DNA of 64,000 nucleotides from Bradyrhizobium sp. ORS 278 (GTDB taxonomy: Bacteria; Pseudomonadota; Alphaproteobacteria; Rhizobiales; Xanthobacteraceae). The notes beneath the pieces are model-generated. The model had not been told where the DNA came from. It saw only the letters and a list, made by a program, of their open reading frames with translations, and did no database searches. The DNA is taken from NCBI RefSeq assembly GCF_000026145.1, contig NC_009445.1, positions 6,416,501-6,480,500 of the forward strand, read 5' to 3'. Shown in pieces: positions 25,105 to 33,134 of the stretch. A program made the translations under genes and the position numbers. How positions within the stretch are numbered: position 1 is the stretch's first letter; each line of letters begins with the position of its first letter.

Positions 25105-26235
25105 GAAAGCTAACGGCGGGATCATCGCAAGAGCGCGATGGTTTCCAGCGTCATGTAGCGGCTGCCCTGGACCGTCCACTCGTCGTTCTCTTCGAGCAAA
25201 ATGGCACCGACGAGTCAGACGATGCCTCCTCGTTTGGGGAGATGCCAACGACCTCGGTGCGGCCTGATCTCTTGGTTGAGGCGTTCAAGCGGATCAGTCG
25301 AGTGCAATTTGTCCCAATGCGCGGAGAGGAATCTCATAAGGCCAGCACGTTGGTATCGGCTTCATCTAGGAACACCGCCAGCTTCGGCAATTTGGGGCCC
25401 AACTGATCGGCGATGTGCCGCCATTGCGTACTTGTAGCTTCGGCATCGTATTGGGCAATCGCCGTGGCGATGGAGGCCTAGACGACGCGCCGCCCGCTCT
25501 TGCTGGCATGCGCCAGGGCGTTCACATCCAGCGCACGTGTCAGCGCAGCCAGGACGCGTCGAGAATCTTCGCGACTCGCGCCTTGATCCCTTCATGTGCG
25601 TCAGAGACGACGTGCTTGATTCGTGCAGGCCGCGCCAGGCGAACTGGTGTAGGAACGCCGCCAAGAACGTCTCGGTCTCGGAGGAACAAATATCCATGCC
25701 GAGCATCCCGCTCCGGCCATCGCTATTGACCCCGGCTGTGATGATCACCCCGACCGAGACGATCCGCCCGTTCTGGCACAACTTCGCGTAGGTAGCGTCG
25801 ATCCACAGGTACAGCCAGTCGCCTCGATCGGCGGCTTCAACTGGTCGCCGATCTCGGCCACACAGGCGCGACACGGCCTCTTGGAGATACTATTCATCCC
25901 TATTCCTGCACGAGACCGTCGACCGATCGGGTCGAGACACCTCTGTACGTAGTCCACCTTGATTGTCGCCGCGCATCCCCCCATACTACGGCCGTCAGAG
26001 CCTTCTCGTCCATCCGGCGCGGCTCCAGGGAGCCTGGGCAGTAGCTTCCCTTTCGCAGCTTGAGGACCGCACCGGCGCGCTTCTCCTAGGTCCGGTCACG
26101 ATAGCCGTTGCGGCTATACCAGACGTTCGGAACTCTTCTCGCGATAGAACGCTCCGGTCAATCCGGCTTGCTCCATATCTATTAATCACTGGGCTGCAAG
26201 GCCAATCATCTCGCGCAAAAGATCGGCGTCTGAGA
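25105..26235 (-). pseudogene. IS256-family transposase pseudogene
   Basis: The minus strand carries pieces of an IS256/Mutator-type transposase in order but in different frames: [14 protein letters not shown] and [15 protein letters not shown] N-terminal parts (about 25990-26080), the well-kept YLWIDATYAKLCQNGRIVSVGVIITAGVNSDGR-type catalytic segment (25690-25840, containing the first DDE aspartate), SETETFLAAFLHQFAWRGL, then frameshifted remnants through to YMTLETI-like C-terminus near 25140. Several frameshifts and stops make it inactive. No clear terminal inverted repeats were found. It lies between the mobility genes and the cargo of the island, and may mark where the cargo was joined. 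Confidence 0.8.
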
Positions 26236-26350
26236 CCCTCTCAACCAGCTACAGCTCCTCGCGGAACACCTTCGGCATTTTTTGATTCCAGCGCGATCGG
26301 ACGTCCAATGTCTTGCCAAGACTTGCTCGCTAGCCGAGGACCGTGGCGCA

Positions 26351-26614
26351 TCAACGACGAGCTGCTGGAACATTTCGATCTGATCCTTTTGGCATCTGGT
26401 CCGCCTCAAACGCTTGCTTTCCCTTCGCCATCCATAGCTCACTCACCAATGGCCTCTGCTCGCTTTTGAGTTTCTCGGCGATCCAGAGCAGCGCGCCTAG
26501 GATGATCGCGCGGTCATCGCAGGTCAGGTCCAAGAGACCCGCTTTTACGATGAGACCGCCGAGCTCGATGAGTTGACGCGTGCGTTTACGGCGCTCGACC
26601 TGCCATTTGCGCAT
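26351..26614 (-). CDS. traD: Conjugal transfer protein TraD-like
   Basis: 87 residues beginning MRKWQVERRKRTRQLIELGGLIVKAGL, the form of small TraD proteins of rhizobial relaxase modules; the later DRAIILGALLWIAEKL segment fits as well. The start ATG at 26614 follows the traC stop by one base, so the two are coupled. In Ti-type systems traC and traD lie across oriT from traA and act as accessory relaxosome proteins. The last 15 or so residues (SDRNVPAARR) do not look typical, and the transposase relic begins close downstream, so the 3' end may be altered. Confidence 0.75.
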   Translation of the reverse strand: MRKWQVERRKRTRQLIELGGLIVKAGLLDLTCDDRAIILGALLWIAEKLKSEQRPLVSELWMAKGKQAFEADQMPKGSDRNVPAARR

Positions 26615-26615
26615 G

Positions 26616-26942
26616 TCATGTCGCGCCCTTGCGGCTCGGTGCCGATTGCGCGCCGCTCGGTTGCGCAGAAGGGCCGTCCAAATTGCGGTCAGTCGCTGAC
26701 GCATTTCGCCGCGCGCGGCTCTGAAAGAACGAAGCGCCGCGCTTGGCCCATGCCTCCCTCTTCCCGGCCTCTTTCGTCTCGGCCAACACGATCAGCGCGC
26801 CGGCCAGCTCGTCGGCGCTGAGTGCGTCAGCTCCGGTCGCGATAACCAATTCGCCGAGCTGGCGCACTTTGCGGGTTTTCAGCCCGCGCGCTTTGTCTTC
26901 GAGTGCCTTCAGGTCCGCGTCAAAGTCGCGTGGTTTGCGCAT
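26616..26942 (-). CDS. traC: Conjugal transfer protein TraC-like
   Basis: 108 residues starting MRKPRDFDADLKALEDKARGLKTRKVRQLGELVIATGADALSADELAGALI; a basic, helical relaxosome accessory protein of rhizobial type. The start at 26942 is favoured over 26954 because GGAGA lies 5 bases upstream. That ribosome site is inside the right arm of a perfect 7-bp inverted repeat (26948-26969), which may hide it. It overlaps/abuts traD (stop TGA, one base, ATG). Divergent from traA with oriT in between, the standard Ti-plasmid arrangement. Confidence 0.78.
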   Translation of the reverse strand: MRKPRDFDADLKALEDKARGLKTRKVRQLGELVIATGADALSADELAGALIVLAETKEAGKREAWAKRGASFFQSRARRNASATDRNLDGPSAQPSGAQSAPSRKGAT

Positions 26943-26947
26943 CGTTG

Positions 26948-26969
26948 TCTCCATCAGTTTCGATGGAGA
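26948..26969 (-). promoter_or_regulatory. Hairpin covering the traC ribosome binding site
   Basis: On the minus strand, arms TCTCCAT and ATGGAGA are separated by 8 bases; the second arm contains the GGAGA ribosome site of traC, whose ATG follows 5 bases later. Pairing would block translation. The sequence is clear; control of translation is inferred. Confidence 0.5.
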
Positions 26970-27032
26970 AATGATAGGCGAGTACTCAGCAGAATGCTGT
27001 AAGGTCATAGGGACGGCCTGGGACGGTGCGAT

Positions 27033-27090
27033 CCCTCCCGAGATTTTTTCGAGGGAGGGCGCGCTTATACGTCGTTCCGACGTGCGCTTC
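27033..27090 (-). other. oriT: Origin of transfer (oriT), RSF1010/Ti-type nic
   Basis: Minus strand reads TATAAGCGCG/CCCT, with the nick expected between the bases paired to 27060 and 27059; the known RSF1010-type nic is TAAGTGCG/CCCT, one mismatch. Just 5' of nic is the inverted repeat ACGTCG-GAA-CGACGT (27069-27083) that such relaxases bind. On the other side, CCCTCCC (27033-27039) and GGGAGGG (27053-27059) form a second hairpin. The site lies between divergent traC and traA, as in Ti plasmids. Confidence 0.85.
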
Positions 27091-27113
27091 GCTATGCCAG
27101 TGATTGGATCGCG

Positions 27114-30100
27114 ATGGCGATCTATCATCTTCACGTCAAGGTCATTGGCCGGAAGGCCGGGAGCAGCGCGGTGGCATCGGCGGCTTACCGCTCGGGCTCG
27201 CGGCTTCGCGATGAGCGCCTTGGCCGTGAGCAAGATTTTTCCGCGAAGCGAGGCGTCGTTCATTCTAAGGTGATGCTGCCGGAGAATGCGCCGGAGGCAT
27301 GGAGCGACCGGGAGCGGCTTTGGAACGATGTCGAAGCGTTTGAAGTCCGGAAGGATGCACAGCTGGCCCGCGAGGTCGAGTTCGCTCTTCCGCGCGAGCT
27401 GAGTCAGGCGCAGGGCATCGAGCTAGCCCAGGACTTCGTTCGCGGTGAGTTCGTCGGTCTGGGCATGATCGCCGATCTCAATGTGCATTGGGACAGGGGT
27501 GAGGACGGGATGCCCAAGCCCCACGCCCATGTCATGCTGGCGATGCGCGCGGTCGACGAGAACGGGTTTGGTCAAAAGGTGCGGGACTGGAACCGCACCG
27601 AGATGGTCGAGCGCTGGCGCGAACGCTGGGCCGCGCTCGTCAATGAGCGGCTCGCCGAACTCGACATCGACGCGCGGATCGACCATCGCAGTCTCGAAGC
27701 CCAAGGCATTGCGCTGGAGCCGCAAAGCCAGATCGGCGCGCCCGCCAAACGGATCGAGGTCCGGGACATCGCAGGCGAACGGTTTGAGGCCGACCGCGCC
27801 GAGATGCACCGCGAGATCGCTCGTAACAACGGCACGCGGATCGTCGCCGATCCCGTCCTCGGACTGGACGCTATCACCCAGCAGCAATCGACTTTCACGC
27901 GCCGCGACTTGGCAAAGTTTGCGCACCGTCACAGTGACGGGCTCGACCAGTTCAACGAAGTGGTGGGCGCGATGCAGGGAGCGCCAGATCTGGTCGAACT
28001 CGGCAAGGACACCCGCGGCGAGGATCGGTTCACCACCCGCGGAATGATCGAGGCCGAACAGCGCCTGCATCGGGCCGCCGAACTGATGGCGGAACGGGAA
28101 CGCCATGAGGTGCGAAGTGCGGAGCGCAGGGCAGCTTTGGTGCGCGCGGAAGCCCGCGGCTTGGTGCTTTCGCCCGAGCAGGCTGAAGCATTGGCGCATG
28201 TCACGAATAGACGCGATCTCAGCGTCGTGGTGGGCCATGCCGGGACGGGAAAGAGCGCAATGCTGGGGGTGGCGCGGGAGGCCTGGGAGGCGGCAGGGTT
28301 TGAGGTCCGTGGAGCGGCGCTATCCGGTATTGCCGCGGAAAACCTCGAGCGCGGATCGGGCATTGCGTCACGCACGATCGCCAGCATGGAGCATGGCTGG
28401 GAGCAAGGCCGTGATCTGCTCAAATCGAGCGATGTGCTGGTGATCGACGAAGTCGGCATGGTCGGCACGCGTCAGCTGGAGCGCGTGCTGTCGCATGCGG
28501 CCGAGGCTGGTGCCAAGGTGGTGCTCGTCGGCGATCCGCAGCAACTTCAGGCCATCGAGGCGGGCGCGGCCTTCCGATCGATCCATGAGCGTCACGGCGG
28601 CGCGGAAATCGGCGACGTGCGCCGTCAGAGGGAGGACTGGCAGCGCGACGCCACGCGCGATCTGGCGACCGGCAAAGTGGGCCATGCGCTTAGAGCGTAC
28701 CGCGCCCACGGCATGGTGAATGAGGCCGGGAGTCGCGAGCAGGCGCGCGGCGATCTGATCGGGCGCTGGGAGCGTGATCGGCAAGCATCGCCCGATCGCA
28801 GCCGGATCATTCTCACCCACACCAATGACGAGGTCCGCATACTGAACGAGGCAGCGCGCGAGCGGATGCGGGCTGCCGGCGATCTCGGAGACGAGGTGCA
28901 TGTGACGGTCGAGCGCGGCGCGAGAACCTTCGCTAGCGGCGATCGCGTCATGTTCCTACAGAACGAGCGCGGCCTTGGCGTGAAGAACGGCACGCTCGGG
29001 ACCATCGAACAGGTGAGCGCGCAATCCATGACTGTCGAGACCGACGATGGCCGACACGTGCGCTTCGACCTCAAGGACTACAGCCGGATCGACCATGGCT
29101 ATGCGGCGACGATCCACAAGGCCCAGGGCATGACGGTCGACCGCGTCCATGTGCTCGCGACGTCCGGCATGGATGCCCACAGCAGCTATGTCGCCTTGTC
29201 GCGGCATCGCGACGAGGTGAACCTGCATTATGGTCGCGATGATTTTGCCAATGCGGACCAGCTCACCCGCACCCTGTCCCGCGATCGGGCCAAGGACATG
29301 GCCTCGGATTACGAGCGCGCTGATCCCGTCCAGAGCTTCGCCGAGCGGCGCGGGATCACGTTCCGCGAGCGGGTGGTCGAGATCGTGCGCAAGATCGTGC
29401 CTGAGAAGCTTCGCGAGATGTTCGACGGCCTGCGCTCGCCTGCAGATGCCCCCGCACCGGCTCGCGAACACCGGCCGGAGCAGGCAGCACGGGAAAGGGA
29501 AACAGGCGGTCCGGCAGCAGACCGGCGCGCAGCCGAAGTGCCGGCAAGGAGCTTGGCGCAAGATATCGAAGAGGAAGCGCGTCGCGTGCGGACTCGAGCT
29601 CTGGTGCGCCATGCCCGCGCCGTGGATGCGATCTTCGCTGCGCAAGAGACGAGCGGCGGGGTCGACCCTGCGCGAGTCGAACAGCTGCAGACGGCTCGCC
29701 AGGCCCTCAACGAAGTGCGGCCCTTTGGTTCGCACGATGCCGAAGCCGCCTACAGGAAGGACCCGGAACTGGCTCGCGAAGCCGCTAGCGGCCAAGTCAG
29801 CCGCGCGGTCCGCGCGCTCCAGCTCGAGACCGAACTCCGCACCGATCCGAGCCGTCGCGCCGACCGCTTCGTGGAGCGATGGCAGAAACTCGACCAAGCT
29901 AGCCGGCGCCAATATCAGGTCGGCGACATTTCCGGCTACAAGGCCACGCGCTCAGCGATGGGCGACATGGCCAAAAGCCTCGAACGCGATCCGCAATTGG
30001 AATCCATCCTCGCCGACCGAAAGAACGATCTCGGCATCGCCTTCGAATCAGGCCGCCGGCTCGGCCAGCAACTGGCCCTTGCCCATGGAATCGATCTCGG

Positions 30101-30125
30101 CAGAGGGCGGGGCATCGGATTTTGA
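27114..30125 (+). CDS. traA: Ti-type conjugative relaxase-helicase TraA
   Basis: 1003 residues. The N-terminal MobA/MobL relaxase opens MAIYHLHVKVIGRKAG with the catalytic tyrosine region AAYRSG (residue near 25) and the metal-binding histidines in LNVHWDRGEDGMPKPHAHV. A RecD-like helicase follows: Walker A VVGHAGTGKSAM (about 375), Walker B VLVIDEVGMVG, VLVGDPQQLQAI, and the C-terminal YAATIHKAQGMTVDRVHV and YVALSRHRDEVNLHY motifs. The end is a charged helical tail. It nicks oriT, stays bound to the 5' end and unwinds the strand for transfer. It appears full length and intact. The start lies about 30 bp from the oriT repeats. Confidence 0.94.
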   Translation: MAIYHLHVKVIGRKAGSSAVASAAYRSGSRLRDERLGREQDFSAKRGVVHSKVMLPENAPEAWSDRERLWNDVEAFEVRKDAQLAREVEFALPRELSQAQGIELAQDFVRGEFVGLGMIADLNVHWDRGEDGMPKPHAHVMLAMRAVDENGFGQKVRDWNRTEMVERWRERWAALVNERLAELDIDARIDHRSLEAQGIALEPQSQIGAPAKRIEVRDIAGERFEADRAEMHREIARNNGTRIVADPVLGLDAITQQQSTFTRRDLAKFAHRHSDGLDQFNEVVGAMQGAPDLVELGKDTRGEDRFTTRGMIEAEQRLHRAAELMAERERHEVRSAERRAALVRAEARGLVLSPEQAEALAHVTNRRDLSVVVGHAGTGKSAMLGVAREAWEAAGFEVRGAALSGIAAENLERGSGIASRTIASMEHGWEQGRDLLKSSDVLVIDEVGMVGTRQLERVLSHAAEAGAKVVLVGDPQQLQAIEAGAAFRSIHERHGGAEIGDVRRQREDWQRDATRDLATGKVGHALRAYRAHGMVNEAGSREQARGDLIGRWERDRQASPDRSRIILTHTNDEVRILNEAARERMRAAGDLGDEVHVTVERGARTFASGDRVMFLQNERGLGVKNGTLGTIEQVSAQSMTVETDDGRHVRFDLKDYSRIDHGYAATIHKAQGMTVDRVHVLATSGMDAHSSYVALSRHRDEVNLHYGRDDFANADQLTRTLSRDRAKDMASDYERADPVQSFAERRGITFRERVVEIVRKIVPEKLREMFDGLRSPADAPAPAREHRPEQAARERETGGPAADRRAAEVPARSLAQDIEEEARRVRTRALVRHARAVDAIFAAQETSGGVDPARVEQLQTARQALNEVRPFGSHDAEAAYRKDPELAREAASGQVSRAVRALQLETELRTDPSRRADRFVERWQKLDQASRRQYQVGDISGYKATRSAMGDMAKSLERDPQLESILADRKNDLGIAFESGRRLGQQLALAHGIDLGRGRGIGF

Positions 30126-30252
30126 CCATCCTTTTTGCCGCCGGCTCTACGCCACACTTGGCAGCGTACGAGGACCCTCTTGTCTGCATCCAGCTGCTTT
30201 GCCTGTCTGTCTCAGAAGGCGTCACAAACATTCAACCAGAGTCAGCGGGTCC

Positions 30253-30468
30253 ATGCGCGAACCAGATCGTATCATCCGCTTGAGAACCGTCCTCGCCAGG
30301 ACCGGACTGTCTCGATCTACCATCTACCGCAAGATCGCCGAAGGCACGTTCCCGGCCCCGCTCAAAATCAGCACCAACGGCTCGGGCTGGCACGACTCCG
30401 AAATCAACAGCTGGATAGCGGATCCAGTTGGATGGCGTCCGCGTCGCGACCTCGATGAGGTCCGGTGA
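30253..30468 (+). CDS. AlpA-family (MerR-like) helix-turn-helix regulator
   Basis: 71 residues, the normal size for AlpA/excisionase-like regulators. The helix-turn-helix reads LARTGLSRSTIYRKIAEGTFPAPLKIS, followed by the wing GWHDSEINSWIADP, both diagnostic. Such proteins activate or help excision of integrated elements. It stands between the relaxase and integrase genes of the island, in the same direction, so control of integrase expression or excision directionality is likely. The ribosome site is weak (GCGGGT). Confidence 0.82.
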   Translation: MREPDRIIRLRTVLARTGLSRSTIYRKIAEGTFPAPLKISTNGSGWHDSEINSWIADPVGWRPRRDLDEVR

Positions 30469-30766
30469 GGTCTATAGCGCAATGATCGGGATGCGAACTC
30501 CGCAGCCGCAGAATACGTCGTCTGAGGCCAGACTTGCGGCTGCGGTCGAGGTGAACGGGCAGATCCGCATCGATTTGGTCGTGGAACTGGCGCGGTGTCT
30601 GGAGGCACACGCCTGAGCCAACCAAACGCATCCTTTTCCACGCCACAGCATCCTCCTTCAGCTAGACGGCCCGCGAGGCGCGGACGGGTAGCTTCGACCG
30701 AGGTATAGAATCTCCACGCTGGAAATGCGCTCATGGCAGAGCGCGATGGTCAACCGAAGGCGTTTC
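30469..30766. other. Island interval with at most one tiny gene
   Basis: About 300 bp between the AlpA-like gene and the small protein before the integrase. The only coding candidate is listed separately at 30482-30616. Confidence 0.4.
30482..30616 (+). CDS. Hypothetical 44-residue protein (doubtful)
   Basis: A short frame directly after the AlpA-like gene with the sequence pattern VEVNGQIRIDLVVELARCLEAHA at its end. No clear ribosome site and no family that I recognise. Listed because the position in the island and the amphipathic C-terminal helix are compatible with a small regulator; it may equally be chance. Confidence 0.3.
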   Translation: MIGMRTPQPQNTSSEARLAAAVEVNGQIRIDLVVELARCLEAHA

Positions 30767-30952
30767 ATGAGTCGGCGCCCCGCCCGATTTACTCAAGGCG
30801 AAGTGGCACGAGCGATCCGCGCTGCAAAAGCGGCCGGCGCTTCATCTATTAGAATCAAGCCGGACGGCACGATCATCGTCGACCTGGTCAAATACAATGA
30901 CGAGCAGGATCTCGACGAGACTGTTGAGCCCGAAGAGCATTTCGTGCTTTGA
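30767..30952 (+). CDS. Small conserved-type protein preceding the integrase
   Basis: 61 residues from the ATG at 30767, which has AAGG 7 bases upstream; an upstream ATG at 30725 lacks one. The pattern FTQGEVARAIRAAKAAGASSIRIKPDGTIIVDL, an Ala-rich helix followed by a beta hairpin, recurs in small proteins found just upstream of rhizobial tyrosine integrases. The acidic tail ends four bases into the first possible integrase start, so the two are translated together. Function unknown; a recombination directionality or integrase-binding role is a guess. Confidence 0.65.
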   Translation: MSRRPARFTQGEVARAIRAAKAAGASSIRIKPDGTIIVDLVKYNDEQDLDETVEPEEHFVL

Positions 30953-32238
30953 TTCGCTTCATGCCCCGTCCTCGCAAGCCTTACCTTCACAAGGAAATCA
31001 ACCGTCACGGCAGGACGGTCTGGTACGTTCGCAACAAGGACGTCGGCGGCAAACGCACTCGCATTCGCGGCGAGTACGGATCCACAGAATTCAACCGCAA
31101 CTACGACATCGCTCTAGCCGGCATGTTCAATCGGCCACGCCTCGCAATCGATCCCAGCGAGGCCAGGGCGAAGGTCTTTGATGGTAGCCTCAAATGGCTA
31201 TGGGAAGAATACAAGGCAAAGGCGCCTGATTGGCGCGAGATGAAGGCGAGCACGCACAAGCAGCGCAACAGCCTGATGATTCATGTTCTGGAGGCCAACG
31301 GCAATAAAAGAGCAGCCGCCATCCAGAAGCAGCATATCCTGGACGGGCTTGGGCGTCGCGCTCAGAACCCCTCCGCAGCCCGGCACTTTCTCACCACCAT
31401 GAGGCGGATGTTCATCTGGGCGGTCGCGCAAAAGATTCTTGCGGTAGATCCAACCGAAGGGATCAAGACACCCAAGCCGGCGAAAACCGAAGGCTTCGTT
31501 ACCTGGTCTGATGCCGACGTTCGGCGTTACTACAAGCGCTGGCCGCTGGGCACACGCGAGCGCGTGATGATCGACGTCTACCTCTTCACCGGTTTTCGGC
31601 GGGGTGACGCAGCATCGTTCGGCCCTGCCGACGTGACCGAACAGGTGCAAGAGCGGATTGGCCCCGACGGAAAACTCGAGCAAATCTCCGTTCCGATCAT
31701 CACGAAGCGCCTCGAAAAGGGGAGCGAGACCATTGAGGTCACCTTTCCGATGCTCGATGTCCTGCGCCGGACGTTGGAGGCAGGTCCGGTCGGAACCGAG
31801 ACCTACATCGCGACCCGGCAGGGCAAGCCGATGACCAAGGAGAGCCTCGGCAACGTGTTCAAGGAGAAGTGCGTCGCCGCTGGATTGGCAAATCGATCAG
31901 CGCACGGCCTCCGCAAGGCGGCTGCGACGGTCGCCGCGGAAAACGGTGCGACGGAAGCCGAGCTGGACGCGATCTTCGGTTGGACCGATCGTCGAATGGC
32001 GAGCCATTACACGCGGAACGCCAACCGCAAGAAGTTGGCCTATGGCGGCGTCGCCAAGCTAGAGAGAAAGATCGGCTCCGAGGACCATAGAGCGAACGTC
32101 TATTCCCTCACCGATAAGCTAGGTGCGGGAAATCGAACGAAAAGCTCAATGAAATCAGCCGACGTCCGGAAGGATGGTGGGCACGACAGGGATCGAACCT
32201 GTGACCCCTACCATGTCAAGGTAGTGCTCTCCCGCTGA
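30949..32238 (+). CDS. int: Tyrosine site-specific integrase of the island
   Basis: Up to 429 residues; an ATG at 30961 (MPRPRKPYLHKEINR) is an alternative start. The catalytic domain shows the first arginine in LFTGFRRGD, HGLRKAAATVAAENG (His-x-x-Arg) and the nucleophile region MASHYTRNANRKKL. It recombines attP with the tRNA-Val 3' end. Its 3' end runs through the attachment core and antisense into the tRNA, so the last residues (DRTCDPYHVKVVLSR) are encoded by the tRNA gene. In the excised circle the same frame would end after GENTDQDQ. Overlaps the preceding small gene by four bases. Confidence 0.93.
   Translation: MIRFMPRPRKPYLHKEINRHGRTVWYVRNKDVGGKRTRIRGEYGSTEFNRNYDIALAGMFNRPRLAIDPSEARAKVFDGSLKWLWEEYKAKAPDWREMKASTHKQRNSLMIHVLEANGNKRAAAIQKQHILDGLGRRAQNPSAARHFLTTMRRMFIWAVAQKILAVDPTEGIKTPKPAKTEGFVTWSDADVRRYYKRWPLGTRERVMIDVYLFTGFRRGDAASFGPADVTEQVQERIGPDGKLEQISVPIITKRLEKGSETIEVTFPMLDVLRRTLEAGPVGTETYIATRQGKPMTKESLGNVFKEKCVAAGLANRSAHGLRKAAATVAAENGATEAELDAIFGWTDRRMASHYTRNANRKKLAYGGVAKLERKIGSEDHRANVYSLTDKLGAGNRTKSSMKSADVRKDGGHDRDRTCDPYHVKVVLSR
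32173..32191. mobile_element. tRNA-proximal attachment site of the island
   Basis: 19 bp identical to 7875-7893; 17 of them are the 3' end of tRNA-Val including CCA. Recombination between the two copies would excise a circle of about 24.3 kb and leave the tRNA intact. Confidence 0.85.
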
Positions 32239-32249
32239 GCTACGTGCCC
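32175..32249 (-). tRNA. tRNA-Val (anticodon GAC)
   Basis: 75 nt on the minus strand. Acceptor arms GGGCACG/CGTGCCC pair perfectly, discriminator A and encoded CCA follow. The D arm holds AGCTCAGCGGGAGAGC, the anticodon arm CTACC/GGTAG has loop TTGACAT with anticodon GAC at 32217-32215, and the T arm contains GGTTCGATCC. It serves as the insertion target of the island. Confidence 0.97.
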
Positions 32250-32413
32250 TAATCCGTCAAGTCCGTTCGGGTGGGCGTCCCTATATCGGCTCCCACGCAG
32301 GCAGGCAAGGACGCAAAATGCCGAAATTGGGAATAATCCGGCGGCCGCGGAGCGGCCGGTCCCTGGGGCGGGAATCCAGGCTGCCAGGCGCCGCAGCACC
32401 GGCGCCTTGCGGC

Positions 32414-32773
32414 TCAGGCCGCCAGCATCTTGTTGACTTCGCTCACGAGCTCGCGGAGGTGCACCGGCTTGGACAGCACCTTTGCGTTCTTGGGCGCCTC
32501 CGAATCGGAGTTAAGCGCGACGGCGGCGAAGCCGGTGATGAACATGATCTTGATGTCGGGGTCGAGCTCGGAGGCGCGGCGCGCCAGCTCGATGCCGTCC
32601 ATCTCCGGCATCACGATGTCGGTCAGGAGCATCTCGAACGGCTCCTCGCGCAGCCGCTGATAGGCCGACATGCCGTTGTCGTGAGGAGAGACCTGGAACC
32701 CGGCATTTTCCAATGCCTTGACCAGGAAGCGGCGCATGTCGTTGTCGTCTTCGGCGAGCAGGATCTTGTGCAT
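32414..32773 (-). CDS. cpdR: CpdR-like single-domain response regulator
   Basis: 119 residues, a receiver domain and nothing else. The acidic pocket AEDDNDMRR, phosphoacceptor D52 in LLTDIVMPEMDG, the switch Thr in FITGFAAVAL and the conserved lysine in VLSKPVHLRELV are all present. The ending VNKMLAA is like CpdR, which in its unphosphorylated state brings ClpXP to the cell pole to degrade CtrA and other cell-cycle proteins. The start at 32773 gives standard length. Its 3' end faces the tRNA-Val gene; the opposite side is the divergent N-formylglutamate amidohydrolase gene. Confidence 0.88.
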   Translation of the reverse strand: MHKILLAEDDNDMRRFLVKALENAGFQVSPHDNGMSAYQRLREEPFEMLLTDIVMPEMDGIELARRASELDPDIKIMFITGFAAVALNSDSEAPKNAKVLSKPVHLRELVSEVNKMLAA

Positions 32774-33134
32774 GGCGGGGAGCAGTCTGGTCCGGGTGAG
32801 AGGCGGAGCGTTGCCGCCACTAAGCCTGACGGGCGGTAAATTTCGGGTGAAAACTTGGAAGCTTTGATCCGACATTGGCAAGGCAATTTGAGGGCCGAAT
32901 GGGCGCCGTTCGCCCAAAAGCCGCAGGCATGCTCAGAGTTGTTCCAAACCGGCCATGAACTTTTTCATTGCTTTTCGCTTGGCAGAACGGCCCGGATTAT
33001 CGAAGATGCCGGGTGGCGAATGAGAAGTGTCTGCGTTGTCCAGCGCTTTACGGCCGGAGGATACCGGCGCACCAACGAACGTGACATCGACGCACGTGAC
33101 ACGAAGCACGTGACCAAGGGGACGGCGCCCAGCG

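Larger units (their letters stand above)
7875..32191. mobile_element. Integrative mobilizable island in tRNA-Val(GAC), about 24.3 kb
   Basis: Bounded by the 19-bp direct repeats, with a tyrosine integrase next to the tRNA, an AlpA-like regulator, relaxase, oriT, traC and traD at one end and a secretion/adhesin/glycosylation cargo at the other. Base composition and codon use drop visibly in parts of the cargo (8.1-9.4 kb and 19.0-21.1 kb). No mating-pair or coupling genes are seen, so transfer would need helper machinery. An IS256-type relic separates the mobility module from the cargo. Confidence 0.85.

Noticed and set aside
7875..32191. Self-transmissible ICE
   Set aside because: Only relaxase, oriT and accessory tra genes are present; no VirB/Trb genes and no coupling protein, so mobilizable is the safer term.
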